A stretch of 64,000 bases of DNA from Armatimonadota bacterium (lineage in GTDB: Bacteria; Sysuimicrobiota; Sysuimicrobiia; Sysuimicrobiales; Humicultoraceae): the NCBI GenBank assembly GCA_031459855.1, contig JAVKHP010000001.1:2199906-2263905 (forward strand), read 5' to 3'. Under the pieces are notes generated by a model. That model was not told where the DNA came from. It worked only from the letters and a program-made list of their open reading frames with translations, and made no database searches. Of this stretch, positions 8,848-18,099 are shown piece after piece. Within the stretch, counting starts at the first letter, position 1. Each line of letters opens with the position of its first letter. The translations under genes were made by a program, and so were the position numbers.

Positions 8848-9495
8848 ATGACACAGTCTGCTCATGCGGCTCGAGTCCGGCTGAGTGCTGCCGCTCTCGC
8901 TGTCGCCGGCATCTTGTTTGTGCTGTATCCGGCGATCAGGCCCTTTTCCGATGAGGCATCCTTGCACGGTGCTGCGGCCTTCGCATCAACCGAGTGGTTG
9001 GTGGCTCACGTGCTCGCCATCGTGGCGTTCACACTGCTCCCGCTGGGCTTGCTTGGTCTTCATGGCACCGTGCGACAGGCAGTCGCGGAGCGCCACGCAT
9101 ATGGAGCGGTCGTGTTGAGCCTGATCGGGACGGGTCTCACCGTGCCCTTTTACGGGGCTGAGGCGTACGGCCTGTACGCGATCGGGCAAGCGGCTGTTCG
9201 TCAACAGAACGCCGCCCTGCTGACGCAGGTGGCTGTGGTACGGTCCGGTGCAGGTCTCGTCATTTTTCTTGTGGGGCTCTTGCTCCTGGCCATGGCCGCA
9301 GTCATGGCTGCCATCGCCGTCTGGAACTCCGGGCGGTATCCAAAGGGGAGCGGCATTCCCATGGCAGTCGGCGTGGGGCTATACGTTCCGCAGTTTTTCT
9401 GGACGCAGCCCTTCCGAGTGGCCCACGGCGTGTTGGTCGCCGTTGGCTGTCTTTGGATCGCCGTAGGCGTGTGGTCGCAGGGCAAGGCACCATGA
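8848..9495 (+). CDS. Multi-spanning membrane protein of unknown function
   Basis: A 215-residue integral membrane protein with about six predicted hydrophobic helices, the first at about residues 12-32 (AAALAVAGILFVLYPAIRPF) and later ones around 50-70, 85-105, 125-155 and 165-210. ATG is preceded by AGGGAGA. No catalytic motif was found. Composition is somewhat lower in GC than its neighbours, matching the patch from about 7.4 kb. It is convergent with the flavoprotein gene downstream. I do not recognise the family and assign no function. Confidence 0.7.
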   Translation: MTQSAHAARVRLSAAALAVAGILFVLYPAIRPFSDEASLHGAAAFASTEWLVAHVLAIVAFTLLPLGLLGLHGTVRQAVAERHAYGAVVLSLIGTGLTVPFYGAEAYGLYAIGQAAVRQQNAALLTQVAVVRSGAGLVIFLVGLLLLAMAAVMAAIAVWNSGRYPKGSGIPMAVGVGLYVPQFFWTQPFRVAHGVLVAVGCLWIAVGVWSQGKAP

Positions 9496-9546
9496 GACGC
9501 TCTGGGTGCCCGCGCCACGCCCGCAGGCCGACCGTCGCCCGGCGCA

Positions 9547-10578
9547 TCAGCGGGGCTGGCGGGCCAGTTCCTTCTCCTTCTTCTCCATGATGGCCGAGGA
9601 GTGGCCGGGGAACACCGAGGCGTGCGGGTCGAGGTAGGTCGCGGCGTTGTTCACCGCGGTGGCCGCCTCGCCAAACCCCGTCGCGATCAACTTCAGCTTG
9701 CCCGGGAACGTGGCGATGTCGCCGGCCGCGTAGACGCCCGGCAGGTTGGTCTCCATCTTGGTGTTGACGACGATGGCGTCACCCTCCAGCTGCAGCCCCC
9801 ACTGGGCGATGGGGCCCAGGTTGGAGACCAGCCCGAGGAACGCCAGCACGGCGTCCACCCGCAGCACTTCTTCCTGCCCGGTGCGGTTGTTGACGATCAC
9901 GGCCTCCTCGACGTGCGGGTCGCCCCGCAGCGCCCGCAGCTCGTAGAACAGCTTGACGGTGATCGGCGACTCGAACAGCTTCCTGACGCTGTCGGCGTGG
10001 GCGCGAAAGCCATCGCGGCGGTGGATGAGCGTGATGCTCCTGGCGTAGGGGAGCAGGTTCAGCGCCCAGTCCAGGGCGGAGTCGCCGCCCCCGACCACCA
10101 GCAGGGTCTTGTCGCGGAACTCCTCCTTGCGCCGCACAGCGAAGTAGAGCCCGCGGCCCTCGTAGCGGTCGAGTTCGGGACGCCGGTAGGTCTTGGGGGT
10201 GAAGGCGCCGATGCCCGCCGTGATGATCACCACCCGACTCCGGTGCCGCCCCAGGGTGGTCCCGAGCTCGATGATCCCATCGGGCCCCCGCTGCAGCGTG
10301 CGGACCTCCTCGTTCAGGCAGACGGTGGGTTCATACTGCATGGCCTGCTCCACGAGGTTCGCCACCAGGTCCTTCCCCAGGATCTTGGGGAAACCGGCCA
10401 CGTCGTAGATGTACTTGTCCGGGTAGAGCGCGGTGATCTGGCCTCCCAGATCGGGCTGGCTGTCGATCAGCTTGGTCCGGAAGCCGCGGAACCCGGCGTA
10501 GTAGGCGGCGAAGAGGCCGGTGGGCCCGGCGCCGATGATGGTGACGTCGTAGAGTTCGTGGGCCTGCGTCTCGTCCAT
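9547..10578 (-). CDS. Ferredoxin-NADP+ reductase, thioredoxin-reductase-like type
   Basis: Two-dinucleotide-fold flavoprotein (343 aa) of the TrxR-like FNR family. It has an N-terminal FAD motif IIGAGPTGLFAAYYAG, a NAD(P) motif VVGGGDSALDWALNL and a C-terminal FAD motif GVYAAGDIATFPGKLKL. The CxxC redox disulfide of true thioredoxin reductase is absent, so it likely moves electrons between NADPH and ferredoxin/flavodoxin. The ATG at 10578 has GGAGG six bases upstream and matches the conserved N-terminus; a further upstream in-frame start is less likely. It diverges from the moeB-like operon. A ferredoxin-dependent oxidoreductase lies at 20.8-24.3 kb and could be an indirect partner. Confidence 0.88.
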   Translation of the reverse strand: MDETQAHELYDVTIIGAGPTGLFAAYYAGFRGFRTKLIDSQPDLGGQITALYPDKYIYDVAGFPKILGKDLVANLVEQAMQYEPTVCLNEEVRTLQRGPDGIIELGTTLGRHRSRVVIITAGIGAFTPKTYRRPELDRYEGRGLYFAVRRKEEFRDKTLLVVGGGDSALDWALNLLPYARSITLIHRRDGFRAHADSVRKLFESPITVKLFYELRALRGDPHVEEAVIVNNRTGQEEVLRVDAVLAFLGLVSNLGPIAQWGLQLEGDAIVVNTKMETNLPGVYAAGDIATFPGKLKLIATGFGEAATAVNNAATYLDPHASVFPGHSSAIMEKKEKELARQPR

Positions 10579-10635
10579 GAACGCCTCCGCCCCTTCGGGT
10601 TCCGTGCCAACCGCTACCCGAGGTGATCGTGCCCC

Positions 10636-10641
10636 ATTGTA
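10636..10641 (-). promoter_or_regulatory. Candidate -10 box (TACAAT) for the FNR-like gene
   Basis: On the minus strand TACAAT lies about 58 bases before the flavoprotein ATG. No good -35 hexamer is visible at 16-18 bases, so the assignment rests on the -10 match and its position in the divergent gap (10579-10842). Confidence 0.3.
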
Positions 10642-10842
10642 CCCGTTTCTTGACACGAATTCCCACCCGTGCCAGTGTTAGGACGAGTCCGGTGTGGTCG
10701 TGCGCCACCGGTGCGCCGGCAGCGAGCTGCCGGCGCGGGACGAAGCGGACGTCGCCCGGTCCGAGCGCGCCCCTGTACGCCGGGGCGTCGCCGCCGGGAA
10801 TAGGGGTGGCCGGGCGGTCGTCGGGAACGACGGGGGAGGAGC

Positions 10843-12024
10843 ATGGCGGTTCAGACGCAGCGCGGCGCCACGCCGCTGTTGACGAAGGAGCAGCTGACCC
10901 GCTACTCGCGGCAGATCATCCTCGAGGAGCTGGGGGTGGCGGGGCAGCGCAAGCTGCTGGACAGCAAGGTGCTGATCGTGGGCGCCGGCGGGCTGGGGTC
11001 GCCGTCGGCGCTCTACCTGGCGGCGGCCGGGGTGGGGACGCTGGGCATCGTCGACGGCGATCGCGTGGACCTGTCGAACCTGCACCGCCAGATCCTGCAC
11101 TTCACGCACGACATCGGTCGGCCCAAGACGCAGTCGGCGCAGCGGACCCTGGAGGACGTCAACCCCGACGTCACGGTCGTGCCGTACCAGACCACCCTCA
11201 CCTCGGAGAACGCCCTGGAGATCGTCCGTGACTACGACGTGGTCGTCAACGGCAGCGACAACTTCCCCACGCGCTACCTGGTCAACGACGCGTGCGTCCT
11301 GCTGCGCAAGCCCCTGGTGGACGCCAGCATCCTGAAGTGGGAAGGCCAGGCCACGGTCTTCCTGCCCGGGCGGGGCTGCTACCGGTGCCTGTTTCCGACG
11401 CCCCCACCGCCGGGGTCGGTGCCGTCGTGCGCCGAGGGCGGCATCGTGGGCGCCGTGGCCGGCTACATGGGCACGCTGCAGGCCATCGAGGCCATCAAGA
11501 TCCTGCTGGGGGTCGGCGAGACCCTGGCCAACCGGCTGCTGCTCTTCGATGCGCTGCAGGGCGAGGTGCGCACGCTGCGGTGGACGCGCAACCCCGCCTG
11601 CCCGGCGTGCGGCGACCACCCCACGATCACGGCGCTGATCGACTACGAGCAGTTCTGCGGCCTGCCAGGGCGCCAGCACGCGCCCGCGGCGACCGAGGAG
11701 GGAGTTCCAGCCGTCGATCCCGAGGAGGCCTACCGCCTGGTGGCGGAGGGCGCGCAGCTGATCGACGTGCGCGAGCCGTGGGAGTGGGCGATGGTGCGGA
11801 TCCCGGGCGCCGTGCTGATCCCCATGGGCGAGGTGCTGCAGCGCACCTCCGAGATCGACCCCAACCGCCCGGTGGTGGTGCAGTGCGCCACCGGCGCGCG
11901 CAGCGCGAAGGTGACGGAACTGCTGCGCCAGGCCGGGTACGCCCGCGCGTACAACCTGGCCGGCGGCATCGTGGAGTGGCAGAACCGCCAGTTGCCGGTC
12001 GAGACGGGCGACGGACGGCGGTAA
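10843..12024 (+). CDS. moeB: MoeB/ThiF-type adenylyltransferase fused to a rhodanese domain
   Basis: E1-like enzyme (393 aa) that adenylates the C-terminal glycine of a small sulfur carrier (MoaD- or ThiS-like) and, through its rhodanese domain, supplies sulfur. The ATP-binding GAGGLGSP is at residues 47-54, with RQ-rich and DNFPTRY segments following. Zinc cysteines occur in CYRCLF and CPACGDH. The C-terminal rhodanese domain (about 285-390) has its catalytic cysteine in VVQCATGARSAK. This architecture is that of MoeBR/MOCS3. ATG after GGGGGAGG. Probable client: the MoaD half of the fused protein at 36.0-36.8 kb. Two dehydrogenases and a cupin follow on the same strand. Confidence 0.92.
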   Translation: MAVQTQRGATPLLTKEQLTRYSRQIILEELGVAGQRKLLDSKVLIVGAGGLGSPSALYLAAAGVGTLGIVDGDRVDLSNLHRQILHFTHDIGRPKTQSAQRTLEDVNPDVTVVPYQTTLTSENALEIVRDYDVVVNGSDNFPTRYLVNDACVLLRKPLVDASILKWEGQATVFLPGRGCYRCLFPTPPPPGSVPSCAEGGIVGAVAGYMGTLQAIEAIKILLGVGETLANRLLLFDALQGEVRTLRWTRNPACPACGDHPTITALIDYEQFCGLPGRQHAPAATEEGVPAVDPEEAYRLVAEGAQLIDVREPWEWAMVRIPGAVLIPMGEVLQRTSEIDPNRPVVVQCATGARSAKVTELLRQAGYARAYNLAGGIVEWQNRQLPVETGDGRR

Positions 12025-12085
12025 GCGGTCCGGCGGCCAGGCGGCCGGGCGGTCGGTAGGGCCCGGGCGTCACGGGCCGGGCGCC

Positions 12086-13117
12086 ATGCGACAGGCGATC
12101 TTGCGCGGGCCGCGCGCCCTGGACCTCGCCGAGGTCCCGATGCCCGAGCCGGGCCCGGGCGAGGTCGTCGTCCGCGTGCGCGCGGCGCTGACCTGCGGGA
12201 CCGACCTCAAGACCTTTCGCCGCGGGCATCCCCGTCTGCCGTTTGGCCCCTTCGGCCATGAGGCCGCCGGCGACGTCGCGGCGGTGGGCGAGGGGGTGCG
12301 CCACGTCGTGCCCGGCCAGGCCGTGGTCTTCGTGCCCACGGCGCCCTGTGGCGCGTGCGCTCCCTGCCAGCGCGGCCGCGAGAACCTCTGCGTCCGTCTC
12401 TTCGACGCTGTCGCCCTCGGCGCGTACGCCGACGCGATTCGCCTGCCCGCGCGTGTGGTCGCGCGGCACCTCTTCCCCAAACCCGGCGGGCTTGGCTACG
12501 CCGAGGCCGCATGCCTGGAGCCGCTGGCGTGTGTCGTCCACGGCTGGCGCCGCCTGGGCGCGGTCACCGGCCCGGTGGCGGTGGTTGGGGTCGGGCCGAT
12601 CGGCCTGCTGTTCGTGCAGGTGGCGGCGGGCTGTGGGCTCGCGGTGGTGGCCGTCGGGCGCCGACCGGAGGGGCTTGCGCGAGCCCGGGCCTGCGGGGCC
12701 ACCGGTGTGCTCGACGCATCGGGGCTCGACGACGTGGGCGAGGCGTTGCGCGCGCTGTGCGGGCCCGACGGTCCGGAGGTGCTGGTTGAAGCCACCGGGG
12801 CACAGGCCGTGTGGGAGGCTGCTCCCGGGTGGGTGGCGCCCGGTGGTCGCGTGCTGCTCTTCGGCGGGCTGGCCGGTGGCAGCCGTCCGGCGTTCGACGC
12901 CGCGCGGCTGCACTACAGCGAAGTGGACCTGATCGGCGCCTTCCACTACACGACGGCCGAGGTCCGGCAGGCCCTGGATCTGCTGGCGGCGGGGAAGATC
13001 CGCCCGGAGCCGCTGATCGCGTCCTGGCGGCCACTGAGCGCGATCCGCGAGGTCTTCGACGAACTCGACCGTGGGGCCGGGCCCAAGGTCGCGGTACTGC
13101 CCGACGGCGCGCCGTGA
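12086..13117 (+). CDS. Zinc-dependent medium-chain dehydrogenase 1
   Basis: MDR-superfamily alcohol/polyol dehydrogenase (343 aa). Catalytic-zinc region: CGTDLK and the GHEAAGDV motif. Structural zinc lobe: four cysteines in CGACAPCQRGRENLC. The Rossmann fold starts with VGVGPIGLLFV. It resembles the threonine/sorbitol/galactitol dehydrogenase branch. Its stop overlaps the GTG of a second, related MDR, and a cupin gene follows, also overlapping. The three genes are therefore translated together and probably act on one small hydroxylated substrate. Substrate unknown. Confidence 0.87.
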   Translation: MRQAILRGPRALDLAEVPMPEPGPGEVVVRVRAALTCGTDLKTFRRGHPRLPFGPFGHEAAGDVAAVGEGVRHVVPGQAVVFVPTAPCGACAPCQRGRENLCVRLFDAVALGAYADAIRLPARVVARHLFPKPGGLGYAEAACLEPLACVVHGWRRLGAVTGPVAVVGVGPIGLLFVQVAAGCGLAVVAVGRRPEGLARARACGATGVLDASGLDDVGEALRALCGPDGPEVLVEATGAQAVWEAAPGWVAPGGRVLLFGGLAGGSRPAFDAARLHYSEVDLIGAFHYTTAEVRQALDLLAAGKIRPEPLIASWRPLSAIREVFDELDRGAGPKVAVLPDGAP

Positions 13118-14148
13118 GCGTGGTGCAGCCCACGACGACCCGGGCCGTGGTCTGGCGAGCGCCCGACGACCTGCGCCTGGAGGAGCTCCCGCTTCCGACG
13201 CTGGGTCCAGGCGACGTCCTGCTGCGCATCACGGCGTGCGGACTGTGCCCCGGCGAGACGATGGACTGGTACATGGCGCGCAAGGCGCCGGTCGTCCTGG
13301 GCCACGAGGCCGTGGGGGTCGTCGTCGAGGCAGGCCCTGACGCGGCGTTCGCCCCGGGCACGCGCCTGTTCGTCCACCACCACGCACCGTGTCTTGCCTG
13401 CGCCGCCTGCCGGCGCGGCGACCACGTGCACTGCGCGGCATGGCGGCCGCGTCGGCTGCTGCCGGGCGGTCTGGCCACCTATGCGGTGGCCCAGGCGGCG
13501 GCGCTCGTCACCGATGCGCACGTGGTACCCGCCGGCCTCGACGACGTCACGGCGACGTTCATCGAACCGCTGGCGTGTGTGGTCAAGTCGTTGCGGCGGG
13601 CGCGGGTGCGGCCGGGCGCCCGCGTGCTGGTGCTCGGCCTGGGCGTGATGGGGCTGCTGCACCTGCTGGCAGCCCGCCGGCTAGAGCCGGAGGTGCTGAT
13701 CGGCGCCGATCGCTTGGCTGGCCGCGTCGCCATCGCCCGGCCCTTCGCCGACGTCGTGCTCGACGTGACCCAGGACGTCCTCCCCGAGGCCGTACGTGCA
13801 GCGACCGGCGGGGAGGGCGCCGACGCGGTGATCGTCGGGCCCGGCGCCATCGACGCGCTGGACGCCGGCGTGGCGTGCGCGGCGCCGGGCGGCACCGTGC
13901 TGCTGTTTGCGCCCACGCCACCGGAGGTCCGCTGGGCGGTGGCACCCCATGACCTCTTCTTCCGGGAGGTGAGCCTCGTGGCCAGTTACTCGGCAGGACC
14001 ACCGGACACCCGGGAGGCTCTGGCGCTGTTGACGACCGGGCTGCCGGTACAGGCGCTCGTGACGCACCGGTTGCCGCTGGCCGAGGCGGCGGCCGGCTAC
14101 GCGTTGCTGCGCAGGGCAGCGGCGCTCAAGGTGGTGGTGCAGCCGTGA
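13114..14148 (+). CDS. Zinc-dependent medium-chain dehydrogenase 2
   Basis: A 344-residue MDR protein, paralogous to the preceding one. The GTG at 13114 forms a GTGA overlap with the stop of its neighbour and starts just before a normal MDR N-terminus. CGLCPGETMDW replaces the usual CGTD motif, followed by GHEAVGVVVEAG. The structural zinc cysteines are in CLACAACRRGDHVHC. Cofactor fold around VLGLGVMGLLHLL. Replacement of the usual threonine/serine after the catalytic cysteine suggests altered zinc or proton-relay chemistry. Two adjacent MDRs could form a heteromer or catalyse consecutive oxidations. Confidence 0.85.
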   Translation: MSVVQPTTTRAVVWRAPDDLRLEELPLPTLGPGDVLLRITACGLCPGETMDWYMARKAPVVLGHEAVGVVVEAGPDAAFAPGTRLFVHHHAPCLACAACRRGDHVHCAAWRPRRLLPGGLATYAVAQAAALVTDAHVVPAGLDDVTATFIEPLACVVKSLRRARVRPGARVLVLGLGVMGLLHLLAARRLEPEVLIGADRLAGRVAIARPFADVVLDVTQDVLPEAVRAATGGEGADAVIVGPGAIDALDAGVACAAPGGTVLLFAPTPPEVRWAVAPHDLFFREVSLVASYSAGPPDTREALALLTTGLPVQALVTHRLPLAEAAAGYALLRRAAALKVVVQP

Positions 14149-14672
14149 CGCCCGGGCCCGGGACGGGGAGCGCGTGCGAGGTGCCGTTCGTCGTCGCCGC
14201 CCGGCCCGGGGTGGCGCGTTTCGACCCGCGCACGTTCCGCTGGCAGGGAGTGCCCGCCGCCCCCTACAAGGAGCAGACCGGCGGGCCGCTGGCGTGGCGG
14301 GACGTGGAGCGGTTCGTGCTGCTGGGCGGCCCGCGTGCGGGGACGGCCTTCGAGCTGCGCTACTTCGAGATCGCCCCCGGCGGGTACTCGTCGTGGGAGC
14401 GACACGCCCACGCGCACGCCATCGTGGTGCTGCGGGGCCGCGGCCGCGTGCGCATGGGCCGCCGCGTCGTGCGGGTGCGACCCTTCGACTTCGTCTTCAT
14501 TCCCGCCGGGACGCCCCACCAGTTCCGCGCCGACGGTGCCCCGTTCGGGTTCCTCTGTCCGGTCGACGCCGTGCGCGACGCGCCGCGTCCGGCCTCGCGC
14601 TTGCACCCGCCGCACCGGCGGGCTACAATGCCAGGGAGAGCACGGGGCCCGACGGGCAGGAGGCGCACATGA
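14145..14672 (+). CDS. Cupin-domain protein
   Basis: A 175-residue single cupin. Motif 1 is GGYSSWERHAHAHAIVVLRG with the metal-ligand histidines, and motif 2 is DFVFIPAGTPHQFRADG. GTGA overlap with the upstream MDR gene, so translation is coupled. The last roughly 30 codons run through the promoter of the next gene and encode an Arg/Pro-rich tail of poor quality; the functional domain ends near residue 145. Small cupins of this kind bind sugars or act as isomerases, oxygenases or sensors; the role here is unknown but likely shared with the two dehydrogenases. Confidence 0.8.
   Translation: MTPGPGTGSACEVPFVVAARPGVARFDPRTFRWQGVPAAPYKEQTGGPLAWRDVERFVLLGGPRAGTAFELRYFEIAPGGYSSWERHAHAHAIVVLRGRGRVRMGRRVVRVRPFDFVFIPAGTPHQFRADGAPFGFLCPVDAVRDAPRPASRLHPPHRRATMPGRARGPTGRRRT
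14601..14629 (+). promoter_or_regulatory. Sigma-70-type promoter for the Fe-S carrier genes
   Basis: TTGCAC (14601-14606), a 17-base spacer and TACAAT (14624-14629). This is the best-matched housekeeping promoter in the window. It lies 40 bases before the HesB-like ATG and inside the 3' end of the cupin gene, so the two Fe-S genes can be transcribed independently of the dehydrogenase operon. Confidence 0.7.
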
Positions 14673-15040
14673 TCACCATCACGGCGCAGGCGGCCGAGAA
14701 GCTGCAGGAGCTCCTGCGACAGCAGGACGATCCCCAGCTGCGGTTGCGCCTCTTCATCACCCGCGGCGGCTGCCACGGGTTCAGCTACGGGATGGCGTTC
14801 GACCGCGAGCGCCGGCCCGACGATCAGGTGGTGGCCCAGCACGGGGTCGAAGTCCTGGTGGACCCGGAGAGCCGCCGGCTCCTCGACGGCGCCCGGATCG
14901 ACTACGTGCGGTCGATCGCGGGCGAGGGCTTCACGGTGCACAATCCCAATGCCGTCGAGACCTGCGGCTGCGGCCACTCGTTCCGCCACCGCGACGAGGC
15001 CGGTGAGCCCGATCCCTGCGACGACGCGCCGCAGGGCTGA
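14669..15040 (+). CDS. Iron-sulfur carrier, HesB/IscA/ErpA family
   Basis: A-type Fe-S carrier (123 aa) that delivers clusters to apoproteins. The three ligand cysteines are Cys35 (GGCHGFSY) and Cys99/Cys101 (ETCGCGHSF). ATG at 14669 has AGGAGG upstream and starts MITITAQAAEKL, the family N-terminus. It overlaps the cupin stop. Together with the NifU-like gene 17 bases downstream and their own promoter and terminator, it forms a compact Fe-S delivery unit. Likely clients nearby include lipoyl synthase and the indolepyruvate oxidoreductase-type enzyme. A histidine follows the first cysteine where glycine is commoner. Confidence 0.92.
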   Translation: MITITAQAAEKLQELLRQQDDPQLRLRLFITRGGCHGFSYGMAFDRERRPDDQVVAQHGVEVLVDPESRRLLDGARIDYVRSIAGEGFTVHNPNAVETCGCGHSFRHRDEAGEPDPCDDAPQG

Positions 15041-15057
15041 GCGCAAGGAGGACGTCC

Positions 15058-15324
15058 ATGAGCGCTGGGGTGCAGACCTCCGACCACGACCAGAGCCTGC
15101 GCACTCGGGTGGAGCGCGTACTCGACGCGATCCGCCCCTACGTGCAGGGTGACGGTGGCGACATCGAACTGGTCGACATCACCGACGACGGGATCGTGCA
15201 GATCCGGCTGGCGGGCGCCTGCGTGGGGTGCATGTACTCCATGATGACCCTGCAGGCCGGGATCGAGCGGATGCTCAAGCAGGAGATCCCGGAGCTGCGC
15301 GCCGTGGAGGCGGTGCCCTTCTAG
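15058..15324 (+). CDS. NifU C-terminal-domain Fe-S scaffold (Nfu type)
   Basis: An 88-residue Nfu protein. The core motif GDGGDIELV at about 31-39 and Cys55/Cys58 in GACVGCMYS bind a bridging [4Fe-4S] cluster between two monomers. AAGGAGG Shine-Dalgarno before ATG. It follows the HesB-like gene in a two-gene unit ended by an intrinsic terminator. No other Isc or Suf component (cysteine desulfurase, SufBCD, IscU) was seen in this window. Confidence 0.93.
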   Translation: MSAGVQTSDHDQSLRTRVERVLDAIRPYVQGDGGDIELVDITDDGIVQIRLAGACVGCMYSMMTLQAGIERMLKQEIPELRAVEAVPF

Positions 15325-15350
15325 CCCGCAGGCACCGGCTGTCCGCTCGG

Positions 15351-15383
15351 GGCCCCGGGGCGTTGCCCGCGCGGGGCCTTTTT
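15351..15383 (+). terminator. Intrinsic terminator after the Fe-S carrier genes
   Basis: GGCCCCG (15351-15357) pairs with CGGGGCC (15372-15378) and is followed directly by TTTTT (15379-15383). It is the clearest Rho-independent terminator in the window and marks the end of the two-gene Fe-S unit. Confidence 0.85.
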
Positions 15384-15409
15384 GTCGGAGGCGACACGGA
15401 GGGCGGCAG

Positions 15410-16903
15410 ATGAGCGCACAGGAGACCTCGAGCCAGGTATCGACGGCCACGGCGTGGACCCGCATCCTGCGGAAGATCGACGACTACCGCTGGGAGATCC
15501 CTACCAGCTACAAGCCGGGCATGCGGGTGCCGGGCCTGATCTTCGCCAGCGAGCGCATGCTCCGGCAGATGGGCGAGGAGCAGGCGTTCGAGCAGGTGGC
15601 GAACGTGGCCACGCTGCCGGGGATCGTGTGGCGGTCCCTGGCGATGCCCGACGTGCACTGGGGCTACGGTTTCCCCGTGGGCGGCGTCGCGGCCTTCGAC
15701 GAGGAGGACGGCGTGATCTCGCCGGGCGGGGTGGGCTACGACATCAACTGCGGGGTCCGGCTGATCCGCACCGACCTCACCGAGGACGACGTGCGCCCGC
15801 GCCTGGAGGAGCTGGTGGACACGCTGTTCCGCACGGTGCCGTCGGGTGTCGGCGTGGGCGGCAAGGTGAAGGTGAGCATGCAGGAGATCGACGACGTGCT
15901 GGCGCGCGGCGCCCGGTGGGCCGTGGCCAAGGGCTACGGCACGCCCGACGACCTCGAGGTCATCGAGGCCGGTGGCGCGCTGCCCCAGGCCGACCCCGCC
16001 CAGGTCAGCGTCGAGGCCAAACAGCGGGGGCGCGGGCAGATCGGCACGCTGGGGTCGGGCAACCACTTCCTTGAGGTGCAGGTGGTCGACCAGATCTTCG
16101 ACCCCGTCGCAGCGCGGGTGATGGGGTTGGAGGAGCCCGGGCAGGTGGTGATCTTCATCCACTCGGGCTCGCGGGGGCTGGGTCACCAGGTGTGCACCGA
16201 CTACCTGCGGGTCGCCGAGCGGGCCAACCGGCAGTACAACATCCGGCTGGTGGACCGGCAGCTGGCCTGCGTACCGCTGCGCTCGCCCGAAGGCCAGCGG
16301 TACTTCGGGGCGATGTGCGCCGCGGCCAACTTCGCGTGGGCCAACCGTCAGCTCATGACGCACTGGGCCCGGGAGAGCTTCCAGCAGGTCTTCGGGAAGC
16401 CGTGGGAGGCCCTGGGCATGCGGCTGGTCTACGACGTGGCGCACAACATCGCCAAGCTCGAGGAGTACGAGGTCGAGGGCCAGCGCCGGCGCGTGTGTGT
16501 GCACCGCAAGGGCGCCACGCGGGCCTTCCCGCCAGGCCACCCTGAGGTGCCAGCCCGCTACCGTGCCATTGGCCAGCCGGTGCTCATCCCCGGCGACATG
16601 GGCCGGTACTCGTTCGTGCTGGTGGGCGCGCCGGGCGCGATGCAGGAGGCGTTCGGATCCACCTGCCACGGGGCCGGGCGCGTGCTGGGCCGCAAGGCGG
16701 CGGTGCGCCAGCTGGCAGGCCGCAACATCGCCGACGAACTGCGCCGGCAGGGGATCATCGTGCGCGCTCAGGACCCGCACCTGCTGGCCGAGGAGGCCTC
16801 GCCGGCCTACAAGGACGTGGCCGACGTCGTGGCGGTCTGCCACGCTGCCGGGCTGAGCCGGCGGGTGGCGCGCCTGCGGCCTGTCGGGGTCATCAAGGGG
16901 TAG
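15410..16903 (+). CDS. rtcB: RNA ligase RtcB
   Basis: GTP- and Mn2+-dependent ligase (497 aa) that joins 2',3'-cyclic phosphate to 5'-OH RNA ends, used in tRNA splicing or RNA repair. Metal and catalytic residues are visible in the family positions: the cysteine in [14 protein letters not shown], histidines in [21 protein letters not shown] and [13 protein letters not shown], and the nucleophilic histidine in [18 protein letters not shown] with GGAGGCGAC-type upstream purines. It begins 27 bases after the terminator. No archease or rtcA is adjacent. Full length, no defects seen. Confidence 0.95.
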   Translation: MSAQETSSQVSTATAWTRILRKIDDYRWEIPTSYKPGMRVPGLIFASERMLRQMGEEQAFEQVANVATLPGIVWRSLAMPDVHWGYGFPVGGVAAFDEEDGVISPGGVGYDINCGVRLIRTDLTEDDVRPRLEELVDTLFRTVPSGVGVGGKVKVSMQEIDDVLARGARWAVAKGYGTPDDLEVIEAGGALPQADPAQVSVEAKQRGRGQIGTLGSGNHFLEVQVVDQIFDPVAARVMGLEEPGQVVIFIHSGSRGLGHQVCTDYLRVAERANRQYNIRLVDRQLACVPLRSPEGQRYFGAMCAAANFAWANRQLMTHWARESFQQVFGKPWEALGMRLVYDVAHNIAKLEEYEVEGQRRRVCVHRKGATRAFPPGHPEVPARYRAIGQPVLIPGDMGRYSFVLVGAPGAMQEAFGSTCHGAGRVLGRKAAVRQLAGRNIADELRRQGIIVRAQDPHLLAEEASPAYKDVADVVAVCHAAGLSRRVARLRPVGVIKG

Positions 16904-16929
16904 AGCACGCGCCAGACAGGAGTGCGAGC

Positions 16930-18095
<1,166 letters not shown>

Positions 18096-18099
<4 letters not shown>

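Noticed and set aside
10650-10680. TTGACA on the plus strand as promoter for the MoeB-rhodanese gene
   Set aside because: No acceptable -10 hexamer 16-18 bases downstream, and it lies about 190 bases before the gene.
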